Notes: a model not told the origin generated them from the letters alone. Shown: positions 24,542 to 33,333, numbered from the stretch's first letter. The stretch: 64,000 bases of DNA from Pelagirhabdus alkalitolerans (GCF_900096905.1 NZ_FMYI01000001.1:248001-312000), one strand, 5' to 3'. A program made the numbers and translations.

Positions 24542-25540
24542 TTAATCAATCGGTTCCTTAATTACTACGAACCACCCTTTCCCTTTATACTGGTTATATC
24601 CTTTTGTTAAACAATAGGCATAAAGATGACGATCTTCTATTAAATGACCCTGCTGCTTCCCTTCATTTAAGACAGCCTTTACAGCTGTCCAATCATTAAC
24701 ATCTTTTTTTAACGTATCTTGCGGATTTGATCCGGCAATGACTACCCCTTTTTGATTCACTAAATACAAGTCACTCTCATCACTCAACTTGACATCATCT
24801 AAAATATCGTAAATAAATGACCAATTAAATCGTGTTGTAAATACACCGATGACTTCACCATTTGAGCGGATTGGAGCTGAATAACTCATCGTATGGCCTT
24901 GAACCACTTTAGAATAGTACATATCTGTCACATAAACATCATTGTCTTGAATCGTATTTTGGAACCATTCTCGATTTGCCATCGATTCCATTTCTTGATT
25001 CGGATGCTCACAAGAAACCACAATATTTCCCTCACAATCAATGATCAAAAGGTCGTGATACACTTCATATATATGGTGAATGTTTTTTAACAAATCACGC
25101 GCCGCTTGCTTCGTTTCAGGAGTTGTCTTATTTAATACATCTTTTACCGCGTCAAAAGTCGCCCAAGCTTGAACATCACAGTTACGCTCGAATAAATTGC
25201 GGTCAATTTTATCAATCGTATCAAATGCTACATCTTCTGTTCTTAGCGCCATAATCGCATTGGCTTTGTCTTGGATTTGATCGATAATGTCACCACTTTT
25301 TTGACTCACTTTAAAACTATCACTTGAGAACGTTTTAATCTCATCAGCCACAACTTTAAACCCTTTACCCGCTTCTCCTGCACGAGCCGCTTCGATTCCT
25401 GAATTAAGCGCGAGTATATTCGATTTTCTTGAGATATTTTCCAACTCACTCATGACACGTTGCATCGTTTCATTATCCTGTTTTAACCCGACCATTAATT
25501 GAGAAATTGAGTTTTGTTTTTCTTGCAAGCTAACTACCAT
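24542..25540 (-). CDS. Soluble chemoreceptor-like protein with C-terminal Cache domain
   Basis: 332 residues with no membrane segment. The N-terminal 100 residues form a short MCP signalling hairpin with the tip SNILALNSGIEAARAGEAGK and GFKVVADEIKTFSSDS. A linker carrying IDRNLFERNCDVQAWATFDA leads into a Cache-type sensing domain (about 150-325: LLIIDCEGNIVVSCEHPNQE, SYSAPIRSNGEVIGVFTTRF, DLYLVNQKGVVIAGSNP). The order is the reverse of membrane MCPs. The methylation helices look short or absent. It probably senses a cytoplasmic ligand and signals to CheA/CheW, or works in a non-chemotaxis pathway. GGAAGGTG precedes the ATG. Monocistronic. Confidence 0.8.
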   Translation of the reverse strand: MVVSLQEKQNSISQLMVGLKQDNETMQRVMSELENISRKSNILALNSGIEAARAGEAGKGFKVVADEIKTFSSDSFKVSQKSGDIIDQIQDKANAIMALRTEDVAFDTIDKIDRNLFERNCDVQAWATFDAVKDVLNKTTPETKQAARDLLKNIHHIYEVYHDLLIIDCEGNIVVSCEHPNQEMESMANREWFQNTIQDNDVYVTDMYYSKVVQGHTMSYSAPIRSNGEVIGVFTTRFNWSFIYDILDDVKLSDESDLYLVNQKGVVIAGSNPQDTLKKDVNDWTAVKAVLNEGKQQGHLIEDRHLYAYCLTKGYNQYKGKGWFVVIKEPID

Positions 25541-25691
25541 TTAATGACACCTTCCTACTTTTTTACTAGTAAGTGTACCATTGAACAATCTATAAAATCG
25601 ATATAGATTCGCTATCAATTCCATACCAAAATGTGATCCAACAGGCAACTCACCGGAAAGGTCAACCTAATCAAATTTGAATCTATGTCAC

Positions 25692-25739
25692 TTCCGTTAT
25701 GTTACGGAAAAAGTGCAAGTGGTGATGTAAGCGGTTTTA
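25692..25739 (+). promoter_or_regulatory. Control region of the lic/cel operon: inverted repeat and cre
   Basis: TTCCGT (25692-25697) and ACGGAA (25704-25709) form a perfect inverted repeat, a plausible operator for the PRD activator encoded downstream. TGTAAGCGGTTTTA (25726-25739) matches the cre consensus at 13 of 14 positions. No strong -35 is visible, as expected for an activator-dependent promoter. Confidence 0.65.
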
Positions 25740-25787
25740 AAATACACTATGGTTATAAGAAAAACACATAATAAAGGAGGAAAAAAC

Positions 25788-26096
25788 ATGAAGAAAATTT
25801 TACTTGCTTGTTCAGCTGGTATGTCAACAAGTTTACTCGTAACACGTATGCAAGAAGAGGCTGAAAGTCGTGGTCTTGAGGCTGAGATTTGGGCTGTTGC
25901 TCAAGACAAAGCACCAGAAGACATGAAAAAAGCCGACGTATTACTGATCGGTCCACAAATGCGTTTTATGAAAAAGAAGTTTTCTAAAGTCGCAGACGAG
26001 GTTGGCATCCCTCTTGATTCGATTGACCCTGTTGCTTATGGTCGTGTCGATGGAAAAGCTGTACTCGATAAAGCATTAGAACTTATTGATGGTTAA
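25788..26096 (+). CDS. licB: PTS lichenan/cellobiose-specific EIIB component
   Basis: 102-residue cytoplasmic phosphotransfer protein of the lactose/cellobiose PTS family. The phospho-cysteine is Cys8 in KKILLACSAGMSTSLLV, and the C-terminal IDPVAYGRVDGKAVLDKALE is typical of LicB/CelA. The start at 25788 follows AAAGGAGG; the frame is open to 25749. It is the first gene of licB-licC-licA-GH1-licR, passing phosphate from EIIA to incoming beta-diglucosides. Confidence 0.94.
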   Translation: MKKILLACSAGMSTSLLVTRMQEEAESRGLEAEIWAVAQDKAPEDMKKADVLLIGPQMRFMKKKFSKVADEVGIPLDSIDPVAYGRVDGKAVLDKALELIDG

Positions 26097-26119
26097 TTTA
26101 TTTTAAAGGAGGAATTCAT

Positions 26120-27400
26120 ATGAATAAGTTTATGGATATGTTAGAAAATGTATTAATGCCTGTTGCCGATAAGCTTAATAACAACCGTTATTTAACCGCA
26201 CTGCGTAACGGGTTTATGGTTGCATTACCACTCATTATTTTCGGATCGATGTTTGTCGTTATTGCAAACTTACCGTTTCTGGATGAATTAATTGGTGAAG
26301 AAGCCTTTGCAACTTATCAAGATCTATTAGGGCCAGCGTCCGCTTCAACCTTAAGTATTATGGGGCTCTTTGTTATAATGGGAATTGGTTATAAAATGGT
26401 TGAGCAACGTGGTGGTGAATCCGTTTATGGCGCTGCTGTTGCAGTTGCTTCATTTTTAATCTTAACCCCACAAGTTGTTGAAGATACAGCAGGTGGTATT
26501 CCTACGAATGTATTAGGTGCAGAGGGTATGTTCTTAGGGATTTTCACAGCCTTTTTCGCTGCAGAGATTTATCAAGCATTTGTCAAACGAGATTTAACGA
26601 TCAAAATGCCTGCAGGTGTTCCTGATGCAGTATCTCGTTCATTTAGTGCACTTATTCCTATTGCTTTAACGTTAACGATCTTTTTAGTTGTCCGTATTAT
26701 CTTTGGGTTTACACCGTTTGAAACGGTTCAAGAATTTATTTATACAATCATCCAAGAGCCACTAACAGCACTTGGTAGTGGATTACCTGCAACACTTATT
26801 GCGGTATTATTAATCCAAGTCTTCTGGTTCTTTGGTCTACACGGTCAAATTATTGTTAACTCTGTTTTTGATCCAATCTGGTATGCATTGAACGATCAAA
26901 ACTTATCAGCTTACCAAGCTGGTGAAGAATTACCTAACATTGTGACAAAACAATTTATTGATACCTTTATCGTTGGTATCGGTGGTTCAGGTATGACACT
27001 CGCTGTCTTAATTGCCATTCTTCTCGTTGCGAAAAGTCGTCAACTTAAAGAAATTGGTAAAATCGCTACACCTCCTGGTATTTTCAATGTGAATGAGCCG
27101 GTTATATTCGGTTTACCAATTATTATGAACCCACTTGTTATCATTCCGTGGTTACTTGCACCGGTTGTTGTTGCATTTGTCACGTACATGTTTATGAGTG
27201 TTGGGATCGTACCACGGCCGGCCGGTATTATTGTACCATGGACAACACCCGTCTTATTAAGTGGTTACATGGCTACAGGTAACCAAATCATGGGTGCTGT
27301 AATGCAGCTTATTAACATGGCGATTGTCTTTATCATTTGGTTACCATTCCTTAAAGTGATGGATCGCCAGTATTATGACAATGAACAAAGTGAAAAATAA
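26120..27400 (+). CDS. licC: PTS lichenan/cellobiose-specific EIIC permease
   Basis: 426-residue membrane component with about ten helices that binds and translocates cellobiose or other beta-glucosides. It begins MDMLENVLMPVADKLNNNRY and has the family motifs FWFFGLHGQIIVNSVFDPIW (substrate-site loop) and GIFNVNEPVIFGLPIIMNP with the catalytic NEPVIFG. AAAGGAGG precedes the ATG. It lies 23 bp after licB and is followed by a stable hairpin before licA. Confidence 0.95.
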   Translation: MNKFMDMLENVLMPVADKLNNNRYLTALRNGFMVALPLIIFGSMFVVIANLPFLDELIGEEAFATYQDLLGPASASTLSIMGLFVIMGIGYKMVEQRGGESVYGAAVAVASFLILTPQVVEDTAGGIPTNVLGAEGMFLGIFTAFFAAEIYQAFVKRDLTIKMPAGVPDAVSRSFSALIPIALTLTIFLVVRIIFGFTPFETVQEFIYTIIQEPLTALGSGLPATLIAVLLIQVFWFFGLHGQIIVNSVFDPIWYALNDQNLSAYQAGEELPNIVTKQFIDTFIVGIGGSGMTLAVLIAILLVAKSRQLKEIGKIATPPGIFNVNEPVIFGLPIIMNPLVIIPWLLAPVVVAFVTYMFMSVGIVPRPAGIIVPWTTPVLLSGYMATGNQIMGAVMQLINMAIVFIIWLPFLKVMDRQYYDNEQSEK

Positions 27401-27412
27401 TCTAAATAGAAC

Positions 27413-27450
27413 GTTTACGCATTTCTCGAGTCCTTGAGAAATGCGTAAAC
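27413..27450 (+). other. Perfect 15-bp hairpin between licC and licA
   Basis: GTTTACGCATTTCTC (27413-27427) and its complement (27436-27450) with an 8-base loop, followed by CATTTTAATTG rather than a clean T-run. It probably stabilises or processes the polycistronic mRNA, or attenuates part of the transcripts. Confidence 0.75.
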
Positions 27451-27477
27451 CATTTTAATTGTTGAGGGGGAATTTCG

Positions 27478-27786
27478 ATGGAACAATCAATCACAGAAAT
27501 TGCTTTCCAAATTATTCTTTATGCTGGGAATGGAAAATCAAGTGCCATGGAAGCAATTCAGGAAGCTAAAGAAGGTAATTTTGAAGAAGCAGAAAAGAAA
27601 ATAGCAGAATCAAGTGAAGAATTAGGGAAGGCTCACAAATATCAAACAGAGCTGTTGCAACAAGAAGCAAGAGGCGATGGTGAGTCTGTCAATATTATCT
27701 TAGTTCATTCACAAGATCATTTAATGACATCAATGACTGTACGTGATTTAGCAACTGAAATTGTTGAAATCTATCGTTTGAAATAA
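27478..27786 (+). CDS. licA: PTS lactose/cellobiose-specific EIIA component
   Basis: 102-residue helical protein that accepts phosphate from HPr on His77 (IILVHSQDHLMTSMTVRDLA) and passes it to LicB. The helical N-terminus QIILYAGNGKSSAMEAIQEA is typical of the trimeric Lac/Cel EIIA family. TTGAGGGGG precedes the ATG. It lies between the permease and the phospho-beta-glucosidase genes. Confidence 0.94.
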   Translation: MEQSITEIAFQIILYAGNGKSSAMEAIQEAKEGNFEEAEKKIAESSEELGKAHKYQTELLQQEARGDGESVNIILVHSQDHLMTSMTVRDLATEIVEIYRLK

Positions 27787-27797
27787 GGAGGAGACAC

Positions 27798-29180
27798 ATG
27801 ACACTTCATTATTCATTTCCTAAAGATTTTTGGTGGGGCAGCGCTGCTTCTGCAACACAAACTGAAGGCGCAACGAACAAGAAAAGTAAAACAATCTGGG
27901 ATCATTGGTACGAAACTGAACCTAATCGATTCTTTGAAGGCGTCGGACCAGAGGTTACATCTGACTTTTACAACCGTTACAAAGAAGATATTAAAAACAT
28001 GAAAGCCATTGGACACAATACCTTTAGAATGTCAATTTCTTGGGCACGTCTTATTCCAAACGGTGTTGGAAAAGTCGACCAAGACGCTGTGAACTTTTAC
28101 AATGACGTCATTGATGAATTAATTAAACATGATATTGAACCTTTTGTGAATCTCTTTCACTTTGACATGCCACTCGCCTTGCAAGAAAAAGGGGGATGGG
28201 AAAATCGTGAAGTGATCGACGCTTTTGTCGACTATGCGGAAAAAGCCTTTGACTTATTCGGCGATCGTGTGAAAACGTGGTTTACGTTTAACGAACCGAT
28301 TGTACCTGTTGAAGGTGGCTATTTATACGATTTTCATTACCCGAATATCGTTGATGCTAAAAAAGCGATACAAGTCGCTTATCACACGATGATTGCTCAC
28401 GCAAAGGCTGTCGAACTTTATCACGCGCGTTTTGACGGCAAAATCGGTATCGTTTTAAACTTAACGCCTTCTTATCCGAGAAGCCAAAATCCAAAAGACC
28501 TTAAGGCATCACATATTTGTGATTTATTCTTTAACCGAAGTTTCTTAGACCCAGCGGTTAAGGGTGAATATCCAGAAGATCTTATTCAATTACTAAGTGA
28601 ATACGACCATCTTCCAACAACAGAAAAAGGCGATGCTGAACTTCTTAAAAACAACACCGTTGACTTATTAGGTGTTAATTATTATCAACCGAGACGTGTT
28701 AAGGCAAAAGATTATTTACCAAATCCAAATAGTCCATTTATGCCCGACTGGTTCTTCGATAATTATGAAATGCCTGGACGTAAGATGAATCCTTATCGTG
28801 GGTGGGAAATTTACGAAAAAGGTATCTACGATATCATGATCAATCTTAAAGAGAATTACGGAAATATTGAATCCTTTATTTCTGAGAATGGAATGGGTGT
28901 TCAAAATGAAGAACGCTTCATTGAAAACGGACGCATTGAAGATGATTACCGAATTGATTTCATTAAAGAACACTTAAAATGGTTACACAAAGCGATTCAA
29001 GAAGGGTGTCAAGTTAAAGGGTATCACCTTTGGACATTTATGGACAACTGGTCTTGGATGAACGCTTATAAAAATCGTTATGGGTTCTTCTCAGTCAACC
29101 TCGAAACGCAAGAACGTACAGCTAAAAAGAGCGCATCGTGGTTTAAAGACGTTTCTGAACAAAATGGATTTAATGACTGA
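27798..29180 (+). CDS. 6-phospho-beta-glucosidase (GH1)
   Basis: 460-residue cytoplasmic enzyme that splits phosphorylated cellobiose or other beta-glucosides imported by LicBCA into glucose and glucose 6-phosphate. It begins HYSFPKDFWWGSAASATQTE (sugar-binding Gln); the acid/base Glu is in VKTWFTFNEPIVPVE and the nucleophile Glu in ESFISENGMGVQ. The C-terminal MDNWSWMNAYKNRYGFF carries the phosphate-site residues Tyr and Lys of phospho-glycosidases. B. subtilis uses a GH4 enzyme (LicH) at this place in its lic operon, so this is a variant arrangement. AAGGAGGAGA precedes the ATG, 11 bp after licA. Confidence 0.94.
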   Translation: MTLHYSFPKDFWWGSAASATQTEGATNKKSKTIWDHWYETEPNRFFEGVGPEVTSDFYNRYKEDIKNMKAIGHNTFRMSISWARLIPNGVGKVDQDAVNFYNDVIDELIKHDIEPFVNLFHFDMPLALQEKGGWENREVIDAFVDYAEKAFDLFGDRVKTWFTFNEPIVPVEGGYLYDFHYPNIVDAKKAIQVAYHTMIAHAKAVELYHARFDGKIGIVLNLTPSYPRSQNPKDLKASHICDLFFNRSFLDPAVKGEYPEDLIQLLSEYDHLPTTEKGDAELLKNNTVDLLGVNYYQPRRVKAKDYLPNPNSPFMPDWFFDNYEMPGRKMNPYRGWEIYEKGIYDIMINLKENYGNIESFISENGMGVQNEERFIENGRIEDDYRIDFIKEHLKWLHKAIQEGCQVKGYHLWTFMDNWSWMNAYKNRYGFFSVNLETQERTAKKSASWFKDVSEQNGFND

Positions 29181-29209
29181 TACAAAACCTTTTAGCTTTG
29201 TCTTATAAT

Positions 29210-29243
29210 AAAAGCGTAGCCACCTCGTGCTGCGCTTTTCTAA
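29210..29243 (+). terminator. Hairpin after the GH1 gene
   Basis: AAAAGCG (29210-29216) and CGCTTTT (29233-29239) with further pairing of GC/GC inside. The T-tract is short, so partial read-through into licR is likely. Confidence 0.55.
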
Positions 29244-29256
29244 TAGTAATTCACCC

Positions 29257-29290
29257 AAGTCCTGTCCACTTGTTCAAGTAAGGACTTTTT
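29257..29290 (+). other. Leader hairpin just before licR
   Basis: AAGTCCT (29257-29263) pairs with AGGACTT (29281-29287), with inner ACTTG/CAAGT pairing, then TTTTT. It ends at the licR ribosome site and could act as an attenuator. Confidence 0.5.
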
Positions 29291-29305
29291 GAAGGGGATG
29301 ATAAG

Positions 29306-31252
29306 TTGAACAATCGAATGATTACGATATTGCGTGAGCTAATGGCCTCCTATTCACCACTCACAGGGGATTATTTGGCCAACATTTTAAATGTCAGTTC
29401 AAGAACCATTCGAGAAGATATAAAAACCCTAGATTATTCTCTTCAGTCTAACGGCGCAACGATTAAATCCACTCGAGGCACTGGTTACCAATTAGAAATT
29501 GAGGATGACCATGCTTTTCGCTCTTATTTAAATCAATTGATTAAAGATGAAACAAACGACAAACAATTGGTCGACTCACCAGACGCACGAGTGAACTATT
29601 TAATCAAACGATTCCTACTTGCTGAAGATTATTTAAAACTAGATGATTTGTGCGAAGAAATGCATATTAGTAAATCGACGATCCAAAGTGATTTAAGACA
29701 GGTTAGACAAGCGCTTAAAAAGCATGACCTATCGTTGGACACGCGTCCGAATTACGGAATGAAAGCAAAAGGATCTGAAGTTAGATTCCGCTTTGCGCTA
29801 TCAGAATTTGTTTTCGACCGGAGTGAATCGTCTTCTACATCGATATGGAAAGAACAATTAAAGACTTTAGCCGACCACGATGAAGACAAACTAGAAGCCG
29901 TATCAGATGCGATTATGAAACAAATCCGAAATCATAATATTTCTCTATCCGATATTGCGATCAATAATTTATTCATTCATATCGTCATCGCTTATAAACG
30001 AATTAAAAGTGGTCATCATGTTTCCATGATTAAACAAGAATTAAACGATATTACAAATGAAAAGGAATATCATGTCGCACGTAAAATAGTCGAAGAGGCA
30101 GAAGACATTCTGAATGTGAAATTTCCATTTGTAGAAGTAGCTTATATAACGATTCATTTGCTAGGTACTCGTATGGTCTCACAAACAAATATGGATCACA
30201 CGGATATAGAAAATGTTTTAGAACCTCATATCCAGAAATTGACGGTTGCTATTTTAGATGAGATTGAAAATCGAATGAGTTTAGGTATTCGACATGATCA
30301 AGAATTATTTTTAGGACTTGGTCTTCATTTAAAACCATCCATCAACCGCTATAAATATGGCATGAATATACGTAACCCCATGCTAAATGATATTAAGGTT
30401 AATTACCCACTTGCTTTTGAATCAGCAGTCATTGCTGGCATTGTCATTGAAGGTGAAATTGATGTCTCAATTGACGAAAATGAAATTGGCTATCTAGCCC
30501 TTCATATCGGCGCGGCCATTGAACGTAAAAAAGCACAAGATCAACCCATTCGTTGCTATATTGTATGTGCATCTGGACTTGGCAGTGCCCAATTGATTAA
30601 ATATAAAATTAAAGCTGTATTTGGATCCCAAGTTGATATACTCGGTACAACTGAGTATTACAAGATTCAGCAAATACCGTTTCATCAAACAGATGTCATT
30701 ATTAGTTCAGTACCCATAAAAGATTCCTTACCGATCCCTGTGATCGAGGTCAATACAATCCTTGGTGAACCTGACATTAACCGAATCAGAGCATTTGTAG
30801 ATGAGGATAACACGAATCTATTAGAATATATTAGACGTGATTTTATTTATTTAAATCAAGGTCTCTCAACTAAAGAAGAAGCGTTAACCTTTCTTGTTGA
30901 TCAATTAAATAAAACAATCGATCTACCTAAAGATTATCTCGATTTAATCTTTGAACGTGAAGCCATTGCACCAACAGCTTATGGAAATTCAGTGGCTATT
31001 CCGCACCCAGTGACAGCACAAACGGATCAAACTTTTTTAACCATTTGTACATTAAAAAAACCAATTGAGTGGACAAATCAATCTGTTCAATTCATCTGTT
31101 TGTTGAATGTCGCCAAAAATAGTCAAGAGGATCTGCAAGATATGTACCAAATGCTAATCAAATTGATCGAACAACCTAAGTTTATTCAAAAGCTGATACA
31201 GTGCCAAGACCGTGATCAATTTCTACAAACTTTAATGACTTATCAGCCTTAA
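29306..31252 (+). CDS. licR: PRD-containing transcriptional activator with EIIB/EIIA domains (LicR-like)
   Basis: 648-residue PTS-controlled activator. In order: HTH (residues 1-60, ITILRELMASYSPLTGDYLA), a second HTH/Mga region (about 85-150, LDDLCEEMHISKSTIQSDLR), PRD1 and PRD2 (about 185-400, with the conserved His in NNLFIHI, YITIHLLGTR, LGLGLHLKP and YLALHIGAAIE), an EIIB-like domain (about 415-490, CYIVCASGLGSAQLIK) and an EIIA-like domain (about 510-645, SVAIPHPV). Phosphorylation by HPr and LicB tunes activity, so the operon responds to substrate and carbon status. The start is TTG after GAAGGGGATG. In B. subtilis licR precedes the operon; here it follows. Confidence 0.92.
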   Translation: MNNRMITILRELMASYSPLTGDYLANILNVSSRTIREDIKTLDYSLQSNGATIKSTRGTGYQLEIEDDHAFRSYLNQLIKDETNDKQLVDSPDARVNYLIKRFLLAEDYLKLDDLCEEMHISKSTIQSDLRQVRQALKKHDLSLDTRPNYGMKAKGSEVRFRFALSEFVFDRSESSSTSIWKEQLKTLADHDEDKLEAVSDAIMKQIRNHNISLSDIAINNLFIHIVIAYKRIKSGHHVSMIKQELNDITNEKEYHVARKIVEEAEDILNVKFPFVEVAYITIHLLGTRMVSQTNMDHTDIENVLEPHIQKLTVAILDEIENRMSLGIRHDQELFLGLGLHLKPSINRYKYGMNIRNPMLNDIKVNYPLAFESAVIAGIVIEGEIDVSIDENEIGYLALHIGAAIERKKAQDQPIRCYIVCASGLGSAQLIKYKIKAVFGSQVDILGTTEYYKIQQIPFHQTDVIISSVPIKDSLPIPVIEVNTILGEPDINRIRAFVDEDNTNLLEYIRRDFIYLNQGLSTKEEALTFLVDQLNKTIDLPKDYLDLIFEREAIAPTAYGNSVAIPHPVTAQTDQTFLTICTLKKPIEWTNQSVQFICLLNVAKNSQEDLQDMYQMLIKLIEQPKFIQKLIQCQDRDQFLQTLMTYQP

Positions 31253-31257
31253 GCTAA

Positions 31258-31296
31258 CCGAGCGTTTTCTCATCTTTTGAGTGAACGCTTTTCTTT
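31258..31296 (+). terminator. Terminator after licR
   Basis: GAGCGTT ... GAACGCTTTTCTTTT hairpin with inner CTCA/TGAG pairing. Confidence 0.7.
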
Positions 31297-31309
31297 TACC
31301 CAAAAGCAA

Positions 31310-31347
31310 TTGATTCCGTTAGAATAAACTGCTACACTTTATTCTAA
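31310..31347 (+). promoter_or_regulatory. ROK-manA promoter flanked by a perfect inverted repeat
   Basis: -35 TTGATT (31310-31315), 17-bp spacer, -10 TACACT (31333-31338). TTAGAATAAA (31319-31328) and TTTATTCTAA (31338-31347) are perfect inverted repeats separated by 9 bp, bracketing the -10. This is the arrangement of a repressor operator; the regulator is not identified. Confidence 0.65.
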
Positions 31348-31376
31348 TTGTGATCTTAACAAAGGAGCTACTCAAT

Positions 31377-32306
31377 ATGTATGCCATTGGAATTGATATT
31401 GGCGGTACAAAAGTCGCCATTGCACTTGTTAATGAAGAAGGAACGATTCTTGCACAAGAAAAGTTATTAACCGATCAAACGATCCCACCAAAGGACATGA
31501 TTGATCAAATAATAAACACAACAAAGTCAATACTTGAGACGCAACAGATCTCAGTTCAATCATTAGCTGGAATCGGCATCGGGGCACCAGGTCCAATCGA
31601 TACCCAAAAGGGAGAAATTAGTCGTCCACCAAATTTAAAAGATTGGGTTAATATCCCTGTTGTTGAGATGATGGAGCAAGCCTTTAATGTCCCTGTTGCA
31701 TTTGAAAATGACGCAACAGCCGCCGCTTTGGCCGAAAAATGGCTCGGTGCTGCAAAAGTCTGTGATGATTTCATCTATGTAACCATTAGCACAGGGATTG
31801 GAGCTGGCATCTATGCCAACTCTAAGTTATTAACAGGCCGAAAGGGAAATGCCGGTGATATTGGCCATACAGTAGTTAATCCATCATTTGGAACGTGTGC
31901 ATGTGGACAGATGGGGTGTATCGAACATATCGCATCTGGCACCGCCATTAGCAAAAAAGGGTCAGAGCTTTTAAATCAATCACTATCAACAGCGGATGTT
32001 TTTGAACGCTTCAACCAAAAGGATCCGATAATAACCCCTTATATGGATGATGTTTTACGTGCTCTAGGCGCTATGTGCGTCTCATTAATTAATACATTTG
32101 AGCCTGAGAGGATTATTTTCGGGGGTGGTGTTTCCAAAGTAGGTGCTCCCCTTCTTGATCCGATTCGTGATTATATTCGTCAATATGCACTTAACCCAGA
32201 CAACCGAGCAACACCGATCCAGGTAGCCACGTTAGATCAAAATGCAGGTGTGATTGGAGCTGCAGCGCTCATTTTACACAAACCTGAAATGAGTAAAACA
32301 ACCTAA
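31377..32306 (+). CDS. ROK-family sugar kinase (glucokinase/fructokinase-like)
   Basis: 309-residue cytoplasmic kinase using ATP to phosphorylate glucose, fructose or a related hexose. It starts YAIGIDIGGTKVAIALVNEE (ATP-binding DxGGT). The catalytic Asp is in VAFENDATAAALAEKWLG, and the ROK zinc motif is GTCACGQMGCIEHIASG (three cysteines). It lacks an N-terminal DNA-binding domain, so it is a kinase, not a NagC/XylR repressor. The start at 31377 follows AAAGGAG; the frame is open to 31350. It forms an operon with manA, 15 bp downstream, suggesting mannose or fructose phosphorylation feeding ManA. Confidence 0.9.
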   Translation: MYAIGIDIGGTKVAIALVNEEGTILAQEKLLTDQTIPPKDMIDQIINTTKSILETQQISVQSLAGIGIGAPGPIDTQKGEISRPPNLKDWVNIPVVEMMEQAFNVPVAFENDATAAALAEKWLGAAKVCDDFIYVTISTGIGAGIYANSKLLTGRKGNAGDIGHTVVNPSFGTCACGQMGCIEHIASGTAISKKGSELLNQSLSTADVFERFNQKDPIITPYMDDVLRALGAMCVSLINTFEPERIIFGGGVSKVGAPLLDPIRDYIRQYALNPDNRATPIQVATLDQNAGVIGAAALILHKPEMSKTT

Positions 32307-32321
32307 AAGGAGGACATACAC

Positions 32322-33275
32322 ATGTCACAACCATTATTTCTTAAGCCCGCTTTTCAAAATCGTATATGGGGTGGAACGAAATTAAAACGCTTATTTCATT
32401 ACACGATACCAACAGACACAACAGGTGAAGCATGGGTGATTTCTGCACATCCAAATGGACCAAGTTACATACAAAACGGCCCTCTAGCAGGTCAGTCTTT
32501 AAAAGATGCATGGGAAACGCATCCTGAATTATTTAATCAACAATCAACGGAAAATAAGGCCTATCCATTGCTTGTTAAATTGCTTGATGCAAACAAAGAT
32601 TTATCAGTGCAAGTTCACCCTGATGATAAGTACGCACAACAAATAGAAGGAGAACCATACGGAAAAACAGAATGCTGGTACGTCGTTCAAGCTGAAGAAG
32701 GGGCTGAAATTGTCTTCGGTCATCACGCACAATCACAAGAAGAATTTGAACAAATGGCTAAAAGCGGGCAGTGGAACGACTTACTAAGACGCATTCCTGT
32801 TAAAGCGGGCGACTTTGTATACGTACCAAGTGGAACGATTCATGCAATTGGCGAAGGTATTGTCATTCTTGAAACACAACAAAGCTCGGATATCACATAT
32901 CGCGTGTATGATTACGACCGAACAGACGAACAAGGAAACACTCGAGAGCTCCACCTTGATTCATCGATTAAGGTCACGACAGCACCTCATAAAGACCCTA
33001 AATTAAACCAAGTTGAAAACGTGATCGACGGCTTAACTGAAAAGCGACTCGTTCAAGAAAACTATTTCACGGTTTACCATTGGCAATTGTCAGGTGAAGC
33101 TACATTAAAAAGAGATCCTGACTTTGTACAGATTAGTGTGATCGATGGAAAAGGTGAAGTCATAGTCGATAATGAAAAAACGGTCATTCAAAAAGGGGAT
33201 CATTTTATTATCACAGCTGATATCGATCAGTACACACTTTCTGGTCAACTAGAGATGATCGCTTCACATTCATAA
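32322..33275 (+). CDS. manA: Mannose-6-phosphate isomerase, class I
   Basis: 317-residue zinc enzyme interconverting mannose 6-phosphate and fructose 6-phosphate. It begins SQPLFLKPAFQNRIWGGTKL; zinc ligands are visible in LSVQVHPDDKYAQ (His) and KTECWYV (Glu), and the third block is VYVPSGTIHAIGEGIVILET (His). Length matches the short bacillar ManA/GmuF type (about 315), not the 390-residue enterobacterial form. AAAGGAGG precedes the ATG. It is second gene after the ROK kinase. Confidence 0.95.
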   Translation: MSQPLFLKPAFQNRIWGGTKLKRLFHYTIPTDTTGEAWVISAHPNGPSYIQNGPLAGQSLKDAWETHPELFNQQSTENKAYPLLVKLLDANKDLSVQVHPDDKYAQQIEGEPYGKTECWYVVQAEEGAEIVFGHHAQSQEEFEQMAKSGQWNDLLRRIPVKAGDFVYVPSGTIHAIGEGIVILETQQSSDITYRVYDYDRTDEQGNTRELHLDSSIKVTTAPHKDPKLNQVENVIDGLTEKRLVQENYFTVYHWQLSGEATLKRDPDFVQISVIDGKGEVIVDNEKTVIQKGDHFIITADIDQYTLSGQLEMIASHS

Positions 33276-33333
33276 TACTAAAAACAATCGCACAACAATG
33301 GATTTTAACTATTGTTGTGCGATTGTTTTATTA
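33276..33333. terminator. Bidirectional terminator between manA and the histidine kinase gene
   Basis: Perfect 19-bp stem (33281-33299 and 33311-33329; AAAACAATCGCACAACAAT and its complement) with an 11-base loop. It overlaps the last codons of the convergent kinase gene. Confidence 0.9.
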
